From positions 1 through 64,000 of the forward strand of contig CADCTW010000161.1 of assembly GCA_902805735.1 (NCBI GenBank): a DNA stretch of 64,000 bases, read 5' to 3'. The DNA comes from an uncultured Gemmatimonadota bacterium. GTDB taxonomy: Bacteria; Gemmatimonadota; Gemmatimonadetes; Longimicrobiales; Longimicrobiaceae. The position numbers and the translations under genes are program-made. This document shows positions 33,276 through 41,255 of this stretch, one piece after another (position 1 is the stretch's first letter; every line of letters begins with the position of its first letter). The notes below the pieces were generated by a model. It made no database searches and had not been told where the DNA came from. It saw only the letters and a program-made list of their open reading frames with translations.

Positions 33276-35735
33276 ATGCACCTCCGTACCCCCCTGCTCC
33301 GCTCCGCCGCGGCGCTCCTGGCGCTGGCGATGCCCGCCGCCGCGCAGCAGCCCGCGAGCGGCGGCTACCTGACGCCCCCGGCGCCCATCCCGCAGATCCT
33401 GAACGCGCCGCCCACCCCCTCCGTGATGGTGGGGCGCGACGGGCGCACGCTGGCGCTGCTGGAGCGCGAGAACCTTCCCGGGATCGCGGAGCTGGCCGAG
33501 CCCGAGCTGCGGCTGGCCGGCTACCGCATCTCGCCGCGCATCAACGGCCCGGCCAGCGGGCGCACGAGCTGGGTGACCGGCATCGTCTTCCAGGACCTGG
33601 AGTCCAGCGCGCGCCGCACCGTGCGCCTCCCGGCCGGGACGCGCGTCGCCTTCCCGCAGTGGTCGCCGGACGGGGCGCGCATGGCCTTCGCCACGGCGGC
33701 GCAGGGCGGGATGGAGCTGTGGGTGGCGGACGTGGCCACGGGCGCGGCGCGGCGCGTGCTCCCCGCCTCGCTCAACGCCACGCTGGGCGAGCCCTTCGAG
33801 TGGCTCCCCGACGGCTCGGGGTTCCTGGTGCGGCAGGTGGTGGCCACGCGCGGCGCCGCCCCGCGTGACAACGGCGTGCCCTCCGGGCCGCTGATCCAGG
33901 AGAACCTGGGGCGCACCTCGCCGGGGCGCACCTACCAGGACCTGCTGCAGACGCCGCACGACGAGCGCCTGTTCGACTACTACTTCACCTCGCAGCTCGT
34001 GCGCGTGCCGCTGGCCGGGGGCGCGCCGCGACGCCTGGGCGAGCCGGGCGTCATCGAAGAGGCGCAGCCTTCGCCGGACGGCCGCTTCGTGCTGGTGTCG
34101 CGCATCACGAAACCGTACAGCTACGTGGCGCCCGCCGGCCGCTTCCCCAACCGCGTGCAGGTGCTGGACATGACCGGCCGCGAGGTGAAGCGCGTGGCCG
34201 ACATCCCCCTCACCGACAACCTCCCCACGGCCTTCGACGCCGTGGCCACGGGCCCGCGCGCGGTGCGCTGGCGCTCGGACGCGCCGGCCACGCTCTTCTG
34301 GGTGGAGGCGCAGGACGGCGGCGACCCGCGCCGGCAGTCCGCCGTGCGCGACCGCCTCTTCCTGCTGGACGCGCCCTTCACCGCGCAGCCGCGCCGGTGG
34401 ATGGACCTGGACCAGCGCTTCTCCGGCGTGAGCTGGGCGCGCGACGACTTCGCGCAGGTGACCTCGCGCTGGTGGACGACGCGCTGGGAACGCCGCTACG
34501 CCGCCAACCCGTCCGACCCGTCGGCGGCGCCGCGCAAGATCTCCGACCGCACCTACGACGACCGCTACGGCGATCCGGGCACGCCCATCCTGACCTTCAC
34601 CCGCAGCGGCCACCCCGTGATGATGCTCACGGAAGACGGGCGCGGGATCTACCTGGCCGGCCAGGGCGCGTCGCCCAAGGGGCTCTACCCCTTCCTGGAC
34701 CGCATGGACGTCGCCACCGGCGAGACCCGGCGCCTGTGGCGCGCGGAGGACCCGCACTTCGAGAGTGTGGCCACGGTGCTGAGCCGCGACGGGTCCAGGA
34801 TCCTCACCCGCCGCGAGTCGCTGACGGAGGTGCCCAACTACTACGTGCGCACCCTGCCCGGCGGCGCGCCGCGGGCCGTCACCCGCTTCACGGACCCGGC
34901 GCCGCAGCTCGCGGGGGTGCAGCGCCAGCTCATCAGCTACAAGCGCGCGGACGGGGTGGAGCTGAGCGGCACCCTGTACACCCCCGCCGGCTACGACGCG
35001 CGCCGCGACGGCCCGCTTCCCCTGCTGATGTGGGCGTATCCCACGGAGTTCCGTGACGCGGCCAGCGCCGGGCAGGTGAGCGACTCGCCCAACCGCTTCG
35101 CGCGGCCGGGCGGCACCTCGCACCTCTTCCTGCTCACGCAGGGGTACGCGGTGCTGGACAACCCCGCCATGCCCATCGTCGGCGCCGGCGGGGCCGAGCC
35201 CAACGACACCTACATCGACCAGCTGGTGGCCAGCGCGCGCGCCGCCGTGGACAAGGTGGTGGAGATGGGCGTGGCCGACCGCAACCGCATCGGCGTGGGC
35301 GGCCACTCGTACGGCGCCTTCATGACGGCCAACCTGCTGGCGCACAGCGACCTGTTCCGTGCCGGCATCGCCCGCTCCGGCGCCTACAACCGCACCCTGA
35401 CCCCCTTCGGCTTCCAGGCCGAGGAGCGCAGCTACTGGGACGCCACGGAAACGTACACGCGGATGAGCCCCTTCACCTACGCCAACAAGGTGAACGAGCC
35501 CATCCTGCTGATCCACGGCGAGGCCGACGACAACTCGGGCACCTTCCCCATCCAGAGCGAACGCTTCTACGCGGCCCTCAAAGGCCACGGCGCGACCGTC
35601 CGCTACGTCGTCCTCCCCCACGAGTCCCACGGCTACCGCGGCCGCGAGTCCGTGATGCACACGCTGGCCGAGATGGTCCGCTGGATGGACCGCTACGTCA
35701 AGAACGCCGGCGCCCGGCCCACCGCCGCCCGGTAG
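33276..35735 (+). CDS. S9-family peptidase, glutamyl-endopeptidase-like
   Basis: An 819-residue secreted serine peptidase. A signal peptide (MHLRTPLLRSAAALLALAMP, cut near AAAQ) is followed by a beta-propeller (about 60-540) and an alpha/beta hydrolase domain (about 560-815). The triad motifs are GVGGHSYGAFM (Ser), LLIHGEADDNSGTFP (Asp) and VLPHESHGYRGRES (His). The AVLDNPAMPIVGAGG segment fits the S9D glutamyl-endopeptidase subgroup. The start at 33276 begins the signal peptide. Confidence 0.93.
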   Translation: MHLRTPLLRSAAALLALAMPAAAQQPASGGYLTPPAPIPQILNAPPTPSVMVGRDGRTLALLERENLPGIAELAEPELRLAGYRISPRINGPASGRTSWVTGIVFQDLESSARRTVRLPAGTRVAFPQWSPDGARMAFATAAQGGMELWVADVATGAARRVLPASLNATLGEPFEWLPDGSGFLVRQVVATRGAAPRDNGVPSGPLIQENLGRTSPGRTYQDLLQTPHDERLFDYYFTSQLVRVPLAGGAPRRLGEPGVIEEAQPSPDGRFVLVSRITKPYSYVAPAGRFPNRVQVLDMTGREVKRVADIPLTDNLPTAFDAVATGPRAVRWRSDAPATLFWVEAQDGGDPRRQSAVRDRLFLLDAPFTAQPRRWMDLDQRFSGVSWARDDFAQVTSRWWTTRWERRYAANPSDPSAAPRKISDRTYDDRYGDPGTPILTFTRSGHPVMMLTEDGRGIYLAGQGASPKGLYPFLDRMDVATGETRRLWRAEDPHFESVATVLSRDGSRILTRRESLTEVPNYYVRTLPGGAPRAVTRFTDPAPQLAGVQRQLISYKRADGVELSGTLYTPAGYDARRDGPLPLLMWAYPTEFRDAASAGQVSDSPNRFARPGGTSHLFLLTQGYAVLDNPAMPIVGAGGAEPNDTYIDQLVASARAAVDKVVEMGVADRNRIGVGGHSYGAFMTANLLAHSDLFRAGIARSGAYNRTLTPFGFQAEERSYWDATETYTRMSPFTYANKVNEPILLIHGEADDNSGTFPIQSERFYAALKGHGATVRYVVLPHESHGYRGRESVMHTLAEMVRWMDRYVKNAGARPTAAR

Positions 35736-35736
35736 T

Positions 35737-35800
35737 CTCACACGGAGACACAGAGCCACAGAGGAGTGCTTTTCTCTGTGGCTCCGTGTCTCCGTGTGAG
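35737..35800. repeat. CACAGAG hairpin with paired substitutions (copy 16)
   Basis: Both arms differ from the common form, yet they still pair almost throughout (CTCACACGGAG with CTCCGTGTGAG, GAGCCACAGAG with CTCTGTGGCTC). It lies just after the S9 peptidase stop. Confidence 0.9.
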
Positions 35801-35867
35801 GACCGTTTTCCCAGCTTTCGTGTAGCACCCTGAGCTTGAACGTATGTTTCCCCCTCTCCAAACTCGA

Positions 35868-37886
35868 ATGACTCCTTCCAAGCAGCTCCTGGCGCTCGCG
35901 CTGGCCGCCACCTTCGCCGGCACCGCCTCCGCGCAGACGCCGGGCGTGGACACCACCAACTTCGACCGCAGCGTCCGCCCGCAGGACGACTTCTTCCGCT
36001 ACGTCAACGGCGGATGGCTGAAGCGCACGGAGATCCCCGCGGACCGCTCGTCGTACGGCTCGTTCGTGCAGCTTCGCGACCGCAGCGAGGAGGCGGTGCG
36101 CGCCATCGTGGAGGAAGCCGCCGCCGCGCGGGGCGCGCAGCCGGGCTCCGAGACGCAGAAGGTGGGCGACCTGTACGCGAGCTACATGGACTCGGCCCGC
36201 GTGGAGGCGGCCGGCATCGCCCCGCTGCGGCCGGAGCTGGCCCGCATCGCCGCCCTGCGCGACCGCGCGGCGCTCCCGGAGCTGTACGCGCGCCTGATGC
36301 GCATGGGCGTGCAGACGCCCATGGGCTTCGGCGTGGGGCAGGACGCGCGGCAGGCCACGCGCTACATCGCGTCCGTGGGCCAGAGCGGTCTGGGGCTTCC
36401 GGACCGTGACTACTACCTGAAGCAGGACCCCAAGCTGGCTGCCGCCCGCGCCGCCTACCAGACGTACCTGGAGACGGTGCTGCGCCTGGCCGGCGACCGC
36501 GACCCCGCCGCCGGGGCCCGCGCGGTGCTCGCCTTCGAGACCGCGCTGGCCGAGAAGCACTGGGACCGCGCCCGCAGCCGCGACCGCGAGGCCACGTACA
36601 ACCTGCGCACGGTCGCGCAGCTCGACTCCATCATGCCGGGCTTCTCCTGGGGCCGCTTCCTGCGGGCCGCCAACGCCGCGAGCACGCCCGGCGTGGTGGT
36701 GCGCCAGCCGGATTACCTCACGGCGATGAACCAGGTGATGGCGTCCACCCCGCTCCCCGTGCTGAAGCAGTACCTCACCGTGAAGCTGGTGGACAGCTAC
36801 GCGTCGGCGCTCAGCTCGCCCTTCGTGAACGCGCAGTTCGCCTACCGCGGCAAGGCGCTGCAGGGGCTGGAGACGAACCGTCCGCGCTGGAAGCGGGCCG
36901 TGGGCGCCGTAGAAGGGACGCTGGGCGAGGCGGCCGGCCGCCTGTACGTGCAGCGCAGCTTCCGCCCGGAGTCGCGCGAGCGGATGCAGCAGCTGGTGGG
37001 CAACCTGCGCGAGGCCTTCCGCGAGGCCATCGACTCGCTGGAGTGGATGAGCCCGGCCACCAAGGTGCAGGCGCAGGCCAAGCTGTCGAAGTTCAACGTC
37101 AAGATCGGCTACCCCGACCAGTGGCGTGACTACTCGGCGCTGGAGGTCCGCCGGGGTGACCTGGCCGGCAACATGATGCGCGCGGCCGAGTTCGGCTACA
37201 ACCGCATGGTGCGCCGCCTGGGTCAGCCCATCGACCGCGGCGAGTGGGGGATGACGCCGCAGACGGTGAACGCGTACTACTCGTCCACCATGAACGAGAT
37301 CGTGTTCCCGGCCGCCATCCTGCAGCCCCCCTTCTTCGACCCGAGCGCGGACGACGCGGTCAACTACGGCGGCATCGGCGCCGTGATCGGCCACGAGATC
37401 AGCCACGGCTTCGACGACCAGGGCCGCCGCTCCGACGGCGAGGGCAACCTGCGCGACTGGTGGACCGAGGCGGACAACGCCGCCTTCAAGACGCGCGCGG
37501 ACGCGCTGGTGGAGCAGTACGGCGCCTTCTCCCCGCTGGAGGGCCTCAACGTCAACGGCCGCCTCACGCTGGGCGAGAACATCGGTGACGTGAGCGGCCT
37601 GGCGATGGCGTACCGCGCCTACCGCAAGTCGCTGAACGGCCGCGAGGCGCCGGTCATCAACGGCCTCACGGGCGACCAGCGCTTCTTCATGGGCTGGGCC
37701 CAGGTGTGGCGCTCCCTGCAGCGCCCCGACGCCCTCCGCCAGCAGATCATGACCGACACGCACTCGCCCGGCGAGTACCGCGTGAACGGCGTGCTCCGCA
37801 ACATCCCGGAGTTCTACCGCGCCTACAACGTGCAGCCGGGCGACAAGATGTACCTGCCGCCTGAGAAGCGCGTGAAGATCTGGTAA
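35868..37886 (+). CDS. M13-family (neprilysin/PepO-like) metallopeptidase
   Basis: A 672-residue secreted zinc peptidase. A signal peptide (TPSKQLLALALAATFAGTAS) leads to the N-terminal M13 domain, starting NFDRSVRPQDDFFRYVNGGW. The catalytic domain carries VIGHEISHGFDDQG (HExxH) and LGENIGDVSGL, with the third zinc ligand glutamate. It ends EKRVKIW as is usual for M13. An ATG 24 bases upstream is also in frame. The 3' end of this gene occurs again twice in the next 1.6 kb. Confidence 0.95.
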   Translation: MTPSKQLLALALAATFAGTASAQTPGVDTTNFDRSVRPQDDFFRYVNGGWLKRTEIPADRSSYGSFVQLRDRSEEAVRAIVEEAAAARGAQPGSETQKVGDLYASYMDSARVEAAGIAPLRPELARIAALRDRAALPELYARLMRMGVQTPMGFGVGQDARQATRYIASVGQSGLGLPDRDYYLKQDPKLAAARAAYQTYLETVLRLAGDRDPAAGARAVLAFETALAEKHWDRARSRDREATYNLRTVAQLDSIMPGFSWGRFLRAANAASTPGVVVRQPDYLTAMNQVMASTPLPVLKQYLTVKLVDSYASALSSPFVNAQFAYRGKALQGLETNRPRWKRAVGAVEGTLGEAAGRLYVQRSFRPESRERMQQLVGNLREAFREAIDSLEWMSPATKVQAQAKLSKFNVKIGYPDQWRDYSALEVRRGDLAGNMMRAAEFGYNRMVRRLGQPIDRGEWGMTPQTVNAYYSSTMNEIVFPAAILQPPFFDPSADDAVNYGGIGAVIGHEISHGFDDQGRRSDGEGNLRDWWTEADNAAFKTRADALVEQYGAFSPLEGLNVNGRLTLGENIGDVSGLAMAYRAYRKSLNGREAPVINGLTGDQRFFMGWAQVWRSLQRPDALRQQIMTDTHSPGEYRVNGVLRNIPEFYRAYNVQPGDKMYLPPEKRVKIW

Positions 37887-37889
37887 ACT

Positions 37890-37967
37890 GCGGGGCTCAC
37901 ACAGAGACACAGAGGCACAGAGAAGACGGTTTTTCTCTGTGCCTCTGTGTCTCTGTGTGAGCCCCGC
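37890..37967. repeat. CACAGAG hairpin, extended (copy 17)
   Basis: The stem is extended by GCGGGG/CCCCGC outside the usual arms, so it is the longest perfect hairpin of the family. It lies three bases after the M13 stop. Confidence 0.92.
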
Positions 37968-38013
37968 TGTTTCACCGTAGCGTACACCTGGGGTCCTGCC
38001 TACATTCTTCTAC

Positions 38014-38331
38014 ATGAACGCTCCTGCCTCTACCCGCTCCGACGTTGTCGACCGCCTCCTGGCAGCCGAAGTGGAGATCCTCGGCCTGGGCGTGCGCAGG
38101 CTCGCGCTTTTCGGCTCGTTCGCGCGCTCGGAACCGCGCCCCGACAGTGACGTGGACGTGCTCGTGGAGTTCTCTCCGGGGCAGAAGAGCTTCGACCGCT
38201 TCATGCGCTTGTGCGACCTGCTGGAGGAGACTCTTGCGCGGCGCGTGGAAGTCGTGACGACGGAGGCGCTCAGCCCCCACATCGGACCTCACATCTTGGC
38301 CGAGGCGCAGGATGTCGTTCGAGCCGCGTGA
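38014..38331 (+). CDS. MntA-like nucleotidyltransferase antitoxin
   Basis: A 105-residue minimal nucleotidyltransferase. LFGSFARSEPRPDSDVDVLV has the GSx10DxD motif that binds Mg-ATP. In HepT/MntA modules this protein silences the HepT RNase by adding AMP units to it. The next gene, overlapping by 20 bases, is the HepT partner. The pair sits at the start of the accessory island. Confidence 0.9.
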   Translation: MNAPASTRSDVVDRLLAAEVEILGLGVRRLALFGSFARSEPRPDSDVDVLVEFSPGQKSFDRFMRLCDLLEETLARRVEVVTTEALSPHIGPHILAEAQDVVRAA

Positions 38332-38647
38332 TTACCTTCGGCACATCCTGACCGAGACCACTTACTTGCTGCGCGCCAGCGAGGCTGTTTCCGCCGAGGC
38401 CTTTCTGGCCGATGAAACACTCCGGCGAGCGTTCGTCCGCAGCTTGGAGGTGATCGGCGAAGCCACCAAAAACTTGCCCGAGAGCTTCCGTGCTGCCCAC
38501 CCGGAGATCGAGTGGCGCCCCATGGCACGGATGCGCGACCGCCTGATCCATGGCTACTTCGGAGTGGACCACGAACTCGTCTGGGAGGTCGTCCGGACGA
38601 AAGTGCCAGCGCTTCACGAGCGGCTGGAGCAAATCCTGACTGATTAG
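38312..38647 (+). CDS. HepT-like ribonuclease toxin (DUF86)
   Basis: A 111-residue HEPN-domain protein. The RX4HXY RNase motif is present as RDRLIHGY at about residues 71-78, after helices carrying RAFVRSLEVIGEATKNLP. It is expected to cut RNA and to be neutralised by the nucleotidyltransferase encoded upstream. The overlap of the two genes supports a coupled module. A fragment of the M13 gene end lies 46 bases after its stop. Confidence 0.9.
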   Translation: MSFEPRDYLRHILTETTYLLRASEAVSAEAFLADETLRRAFVRSLEVIGEATKNLPESFRAAHPEIEWRPMARMRDRLIHGYFGVDHELVWEVVRTKVPALHERLEQILTD

Positions 38648-38693
38648 CCCGGCCTCGACGTCAAACAAGCGCTGCACGCGATGTCCGTCCGTA

Positions 38694-38715
38694 GCAGCGC
38701 GTGAAGACCTGGTAA
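38694..38715 (+). repeat. fragment matching the 3' end of the M13 peptidase gene (second copy)
   Basis: The sequence GCGCGTGAAGACCTGGTAA matches the last codons and stop of the M13 gene (GCGCGTGAAGATCTGGTAA, ending 37886) with one difference. It stands between the two toxin-antitoxin modules. Confidence 0.7.
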
Positions 38716-38776
38716 CGACGGGTTTCGCTTTCGTATGCGTTATCTTGATCGCAGGCGTTCACCAGGGAGAGCAACG

Positions 38777-39031
38777 ATGCTGCGCACCTACAAGGCAGTG
38801 CTTCGCGGAGACCGCGTCGAATGGATCGACACTCCTCCGGAGCCCGCTCGGCCCACGCCCGTGCACATCACTCTCCTTGAGGATGGTCCGGAGCCCGTCG
38901 CATCGCGCGGCGCCGAGATGGGGCGCATCCTGGAGCAGCTCGCGCAGAGCGGTGGGCTCGCCGGAATCGACCCGCTGGAGTGGCAACGCGAAGTGCGTCA
39001 GGACCGCACGCTCCCTGGCCGCGAAGAGTGA
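38777..39031 (+). CDS. VapB-like antitoxin
   Basis: An 84-residue protein. The N-terminal part (MLRTYKAVLRGDRVEWIDTP) is a short beta region and the C-terminal part is acidic/helical (EWQREVRQDRTLPGREE), typical of small antitoxins paired with PIN toxins. A GGGAGAG sequence precedes the ATG at 38777. The stop overlaps the next start as TGATG. Its toxin partner is frameshifted, so this antitoxin may now be solitary. Confidence 0.7.
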   Translation: MLRTYKAVLRGDRVEWIDTPPEPARPTPVHITLLEDGPEPVASRGAEMGRILEQLAQSGGLAGIDPLEWQREVRQDRTLPGREE

Positions 39032-39394
39032 TGCTGCTGGATAGTGACATCCTCATTTACGCGGCGCAGCCGGAGCAAGCGAGCCTTCGCGACCTGATCG
39101 TGGAGCACACCCCCGCAGTGTCAGCGATCAGCGTGACCGAGGTGCTCGGGTTCTACCGATTACAGCCGGGGACCGGGTCCTGCTGGAGCAATTCTTTGCA
39201 CTGACCGAAGTCCTCCCATTATCGGATGTGATCGTCCAGCACGCGGTCAGGCGCCGGCAGCAGCGGCGTATGGGGCGCGGCGACAACATCGTGGCGAGCA
39301 CGGCTCTCGCGCACGGACGCACACGCTGGTCACGCGCAACACGCGCGACTTCCAGTGGATTCCTGACCTCGCGCTTCTCGATCCGTTGGCTTGA
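39031..39394 (+). pseudogene. frameshifted VapC-type PIN toxin
   Basis: It begins MLLDSDILIYAAQPEQ with the first PIN aspartates. The frame is lost near 39170, by loss of one base in the run CCGGGGACCGGG. The second frame reads EQFFALTEVLPLSDVIVQHA and GRGDNIVASTALAHGRT. It is lost again near 39320 by two extra bases in CGCACACG, after which RNTRDFQWIPDLALLDPL completes the domain. Corrected, the product would be 120 residues, which is normal for VapC. As written only 57 codons are open, so the toxin should be inactive. Confidence 0.85.
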
Positions 39395-39480
39395 ACGTGC
39401 TCCGCACCAGTGCGTAGTTCTACTGCGCCTACAACGTGCAACCAGGCCCCGCCGGAGCGGCGCGTGAAGATCTGGTAAAA
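39393..39480 (+). pseudogene. decayed fragment of the M13 peptidase gene 3' end (third copy)
   Basis: TTCTACTGCGCCTACAACGT and GCGCGTGAAGATCTGGTAA match 37811-37830 and 37868-37886 nearly base for base, with an internal deletion of about 18 bases. Weaker similarity upstream begins at GTGCTCCGCA. The copy is followed, as in the original, by a CACAGAG hairpin. Confidence 0.85.
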
Positions 39481-39486
39481 ACAGGG

Positions 39487-39553
39487 CTCACACAGAGGCA
39501 CAGAGGACACAGAGAAGATGTTCTATCTCTGTGCCTCCGTGTCTCTGTATGAG
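39487..39553. repeat. CACAGAG hairpin (copy 18)
   Basis: Both arms are present, with small differences including CTCTGTATGAG at the outer end. It repeats the position of copy 17 relative to the M13 gene end. Confidence 0.85.
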
Positions 39554-39724
39554 TACATTGCCGCGACGACGCTCTCCGCCTTTCGACCAGATACCCGGCG
39601 AGTAAGCTCCGCTGCAAGTGTGGCTATTGCGTCGTAGACCGGACGGACTTCCTCCCGCACAAGGCGGAAGTTCTGACCGATCAAGACTCAGAAAAGCGTG
39701 ACCTGCTCCCCGTTGTTAGTCCAT

Positions 39725-40588
39725 TTATTCTCTGACAGCTGTTCCAGCGGGGGTGGCAAGCGGAGCGACGCAGCCCTTTTGCTGGTCGGCCCACGCTCGG
39801 GGGGTGCAGCCCTCCAGTGAACTGTGCGGCCGCACTGTGTTGTAGTCCTCCTTCCAGTTCTCGATCACACGTTTCGCATCCGCCAGGCTCTGGAACCAGT
39901 GCAGATTCAGGCACTCGTCGCGGAAGCTGCCGTTGAAGCTTTCGATGAAGGCGTTCTGCACCGGCTTACCTGGCTGAATGTACTCCAGCTTCAGCCCCCG
40001 CGCATACGCCCAAGCGTCGAAGGCTCGGCTGGTGAATTCGCTCCCATTGTCGCTGATCAAGACCTCAGGCAATCCCCGCTCCTCCCGCAGTCGCTCCAGC
40101 ACCTCGATCACCGCCACCGAGGGGATCGAGTGCGCCACATATGCGCCCAGGCACTCTCGCGTGAACTCGTCGACGACGTTGAGGCAGCGGAAGGTACGTC
40201 CATTCGACAGCGTGTCCGACACGAAGTCCAGGCACCACCGCCGGTTCGTGGCCGCGATCGGCTCGCGCACCAGGCGAGGCGTCGCGCTCCGCTTCCGCTT
40301 CCCCTTGCGGCGCACCGCCAGCCCTTCGTCGCGGTAGAGGCGGTACACCCGCTTCTCGTTGACCTGCCAGCCCTCGCGTTTCAGCAGCACGTGGATGCGC
40401 CGGTAGCCCCAGCGGGGTCGGTCCGCGGCGTGCGCCCGGATCCGCTCGCGCAGGAGCGCCTGTTTGGGACGGCGACTACGGTAGCGCACACTCGCCGGCG
40501 GAAAGCCGGTCCAGCGCAGCGCCCGGCGCTCGGAGATGCCATGTGCGGCTTGCAACTGCGTGACGACCGCGCGCCGCTCGGAGGCCAT
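39725..40588 (-). CDS. IS3-family transposase OrfB (DDE integrase)
   Basis: A 287-residue integrase-type protein. The rve catalytic domain has the DDE residues in CLDFVSDTL, VLISDNGSEF and NAFIESFNGSFRDECL. The HTH_21-like stretch RPRWGYRRIHVLLKREG precedes it. The ATG at 40588 overlaps the OrfA stop (TGATG). In this family the active product is often an OrfAB fusion made by -1 frameshifting, and a GGGAAAAGG sequence lies just before the OrfA stop. The stop codon lies inside the left inverted repeat. Confidence 0.93.
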   Translation of the reverse strand: MASERRAVVTQLQAAHGISERRALRWTGFPPASVRYRSRRPKQALLRERIRAHAADRPRWGYRRIHVLLKREGWQVNEKRVYRLYRDEGLAVRRKGKRKRSATPRLVREPIAATNRRWCLDFVSDTLSNGRTFRCLNVVDEFTRECLGAYVAHSIPSVAVIEVLERLREERGLPEVLISDNGSEFTSRAFDAWAYARGLKLEYIQPGKPVQNAFIESFNGSFRDECLNLHWFQSLADAKRVIENWKEDYNTVRPHSSLEGCTPRAWADQQKGCVAPLATPAGTAVRE

Positions 40589-40854
40589 CACGATCCTTTT
40601 CCCAGCAGCTCCTTCACCACCATCACATTCAGCGCCTGGTCCGCGACGATTCGCTTGAGCCGGGCGTTCTCCTCCTCGAGCTGCTTCAGGCGGCGCGCCT
40701 CCGAGACGCCCATCCCGCCGTACTTCTTCTTCCAGGCATAGTAGGTGTCGCGACTGATCCCATGCCTGCGGCACAGGTCGTCCACCTTGGCACCCGCCTC
40801 GCCCTCTTGGAGCACAGCGATGATCTGCTCTTCCGTGAACCGGCTCTTCCGCAT
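40588..40854 (-). CDS. IS3-family transposase OrfA
   Basis: An 88-residue DNA-binding protein. A helix-turn-helix (FTEEQIIAVLQEGEAG, DLCRRHGISRDTYYAWKKKY) is followed by a leucine-zipper-like helix (RRLKQLEEENARLKRIVADQ) as in the HTH_Tnp_1 family. It begins the transposase operon just inside the right inverted repeat. It ends in the frameshift window shared with OrfB. Confidence 0.95.
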   Translation of the reverse strand: MRKSRFTEEQIIAVLQEGEAGAKVDDLCRRHGISRDTYYAWKKKYGGMGVSEARRLKQLEEENARLKRIVADQALNVMVVKELLGKGS

Positions 40855-41255
40855 CTCTCCTCCTCTGGGTAGATCCCGCTGAGTCGGAGAATAACTGGAT
40901 CAACTTCGAGGGGGCAGGTCAAGCGGATTTGGGATGCTGCTGCGGAGGGTGTCGCTGACTTCATCGCCCCTCACGGCTGCACGCGACGAAGCTTTGAAGT
41001 TGGACTCGAGTATCCGGCAGAGGGAACTCTGATGCTCAACATCTTACGAGGCGGGCGCGGGTCGAGTTGAGTATCTCAGCCGTTCACAGCTTCCCCGTCC
41101 CACCAGCCACTCACAGCACCTGCGGGGTAGCGAAACGCGCGTTGCAACGGCGCCGAGGCGTTCTCGCTTCAGTGCCGTTTAGCTTCGAAGACGAAGCTTG
41201 CGGGTGTCGTGCCGTGTGTCTATTGTGGGGGTAGTATTGGGCGAATCCCTATCCT

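Larger units (their letters stand above)
39699..40921 (-). mobile_element. complete IS3-family insertion sequence (IS407-like)
   Basis: A 1223-base element. The left end TGACCTGCTCCCCGTTGTTA and the complement of the right end TGACCTGCCCCCTCGAAGTT begin imperfect inverted repeats of about 37 bases; both continue to TTATTCTC(T/C)GA. The flanking bases AGCG at 39695-39698 and 40922-40925 are a 4-bp target duplication, the size made by the IS407 group. It carries two overlapping transposase frames and looks intact. Confidence 0.92.
39601..41070 (+). pseudogene. zinc-ribbon-type gene disrupted by an IS3-family insertion
   Basis: The frame at 39601-39698 reads LRCKCGYCVVDRTDFLPHKA and onwards. 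If the insertion and one copy of its 4-bp target are removed, it continues at 40926 with DSEKRIWDAAAEGVADFIAP and ends at a TGA at 41068-41070. This gives about 80 residues with a CxCxxC cluster, like small uncharacterised zinc-ribbon proteins. No ATG, GTG or TTG precedes it in frame, so the start may also be lost (AGT stands where ATG would fit). Confidence 0.65.
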
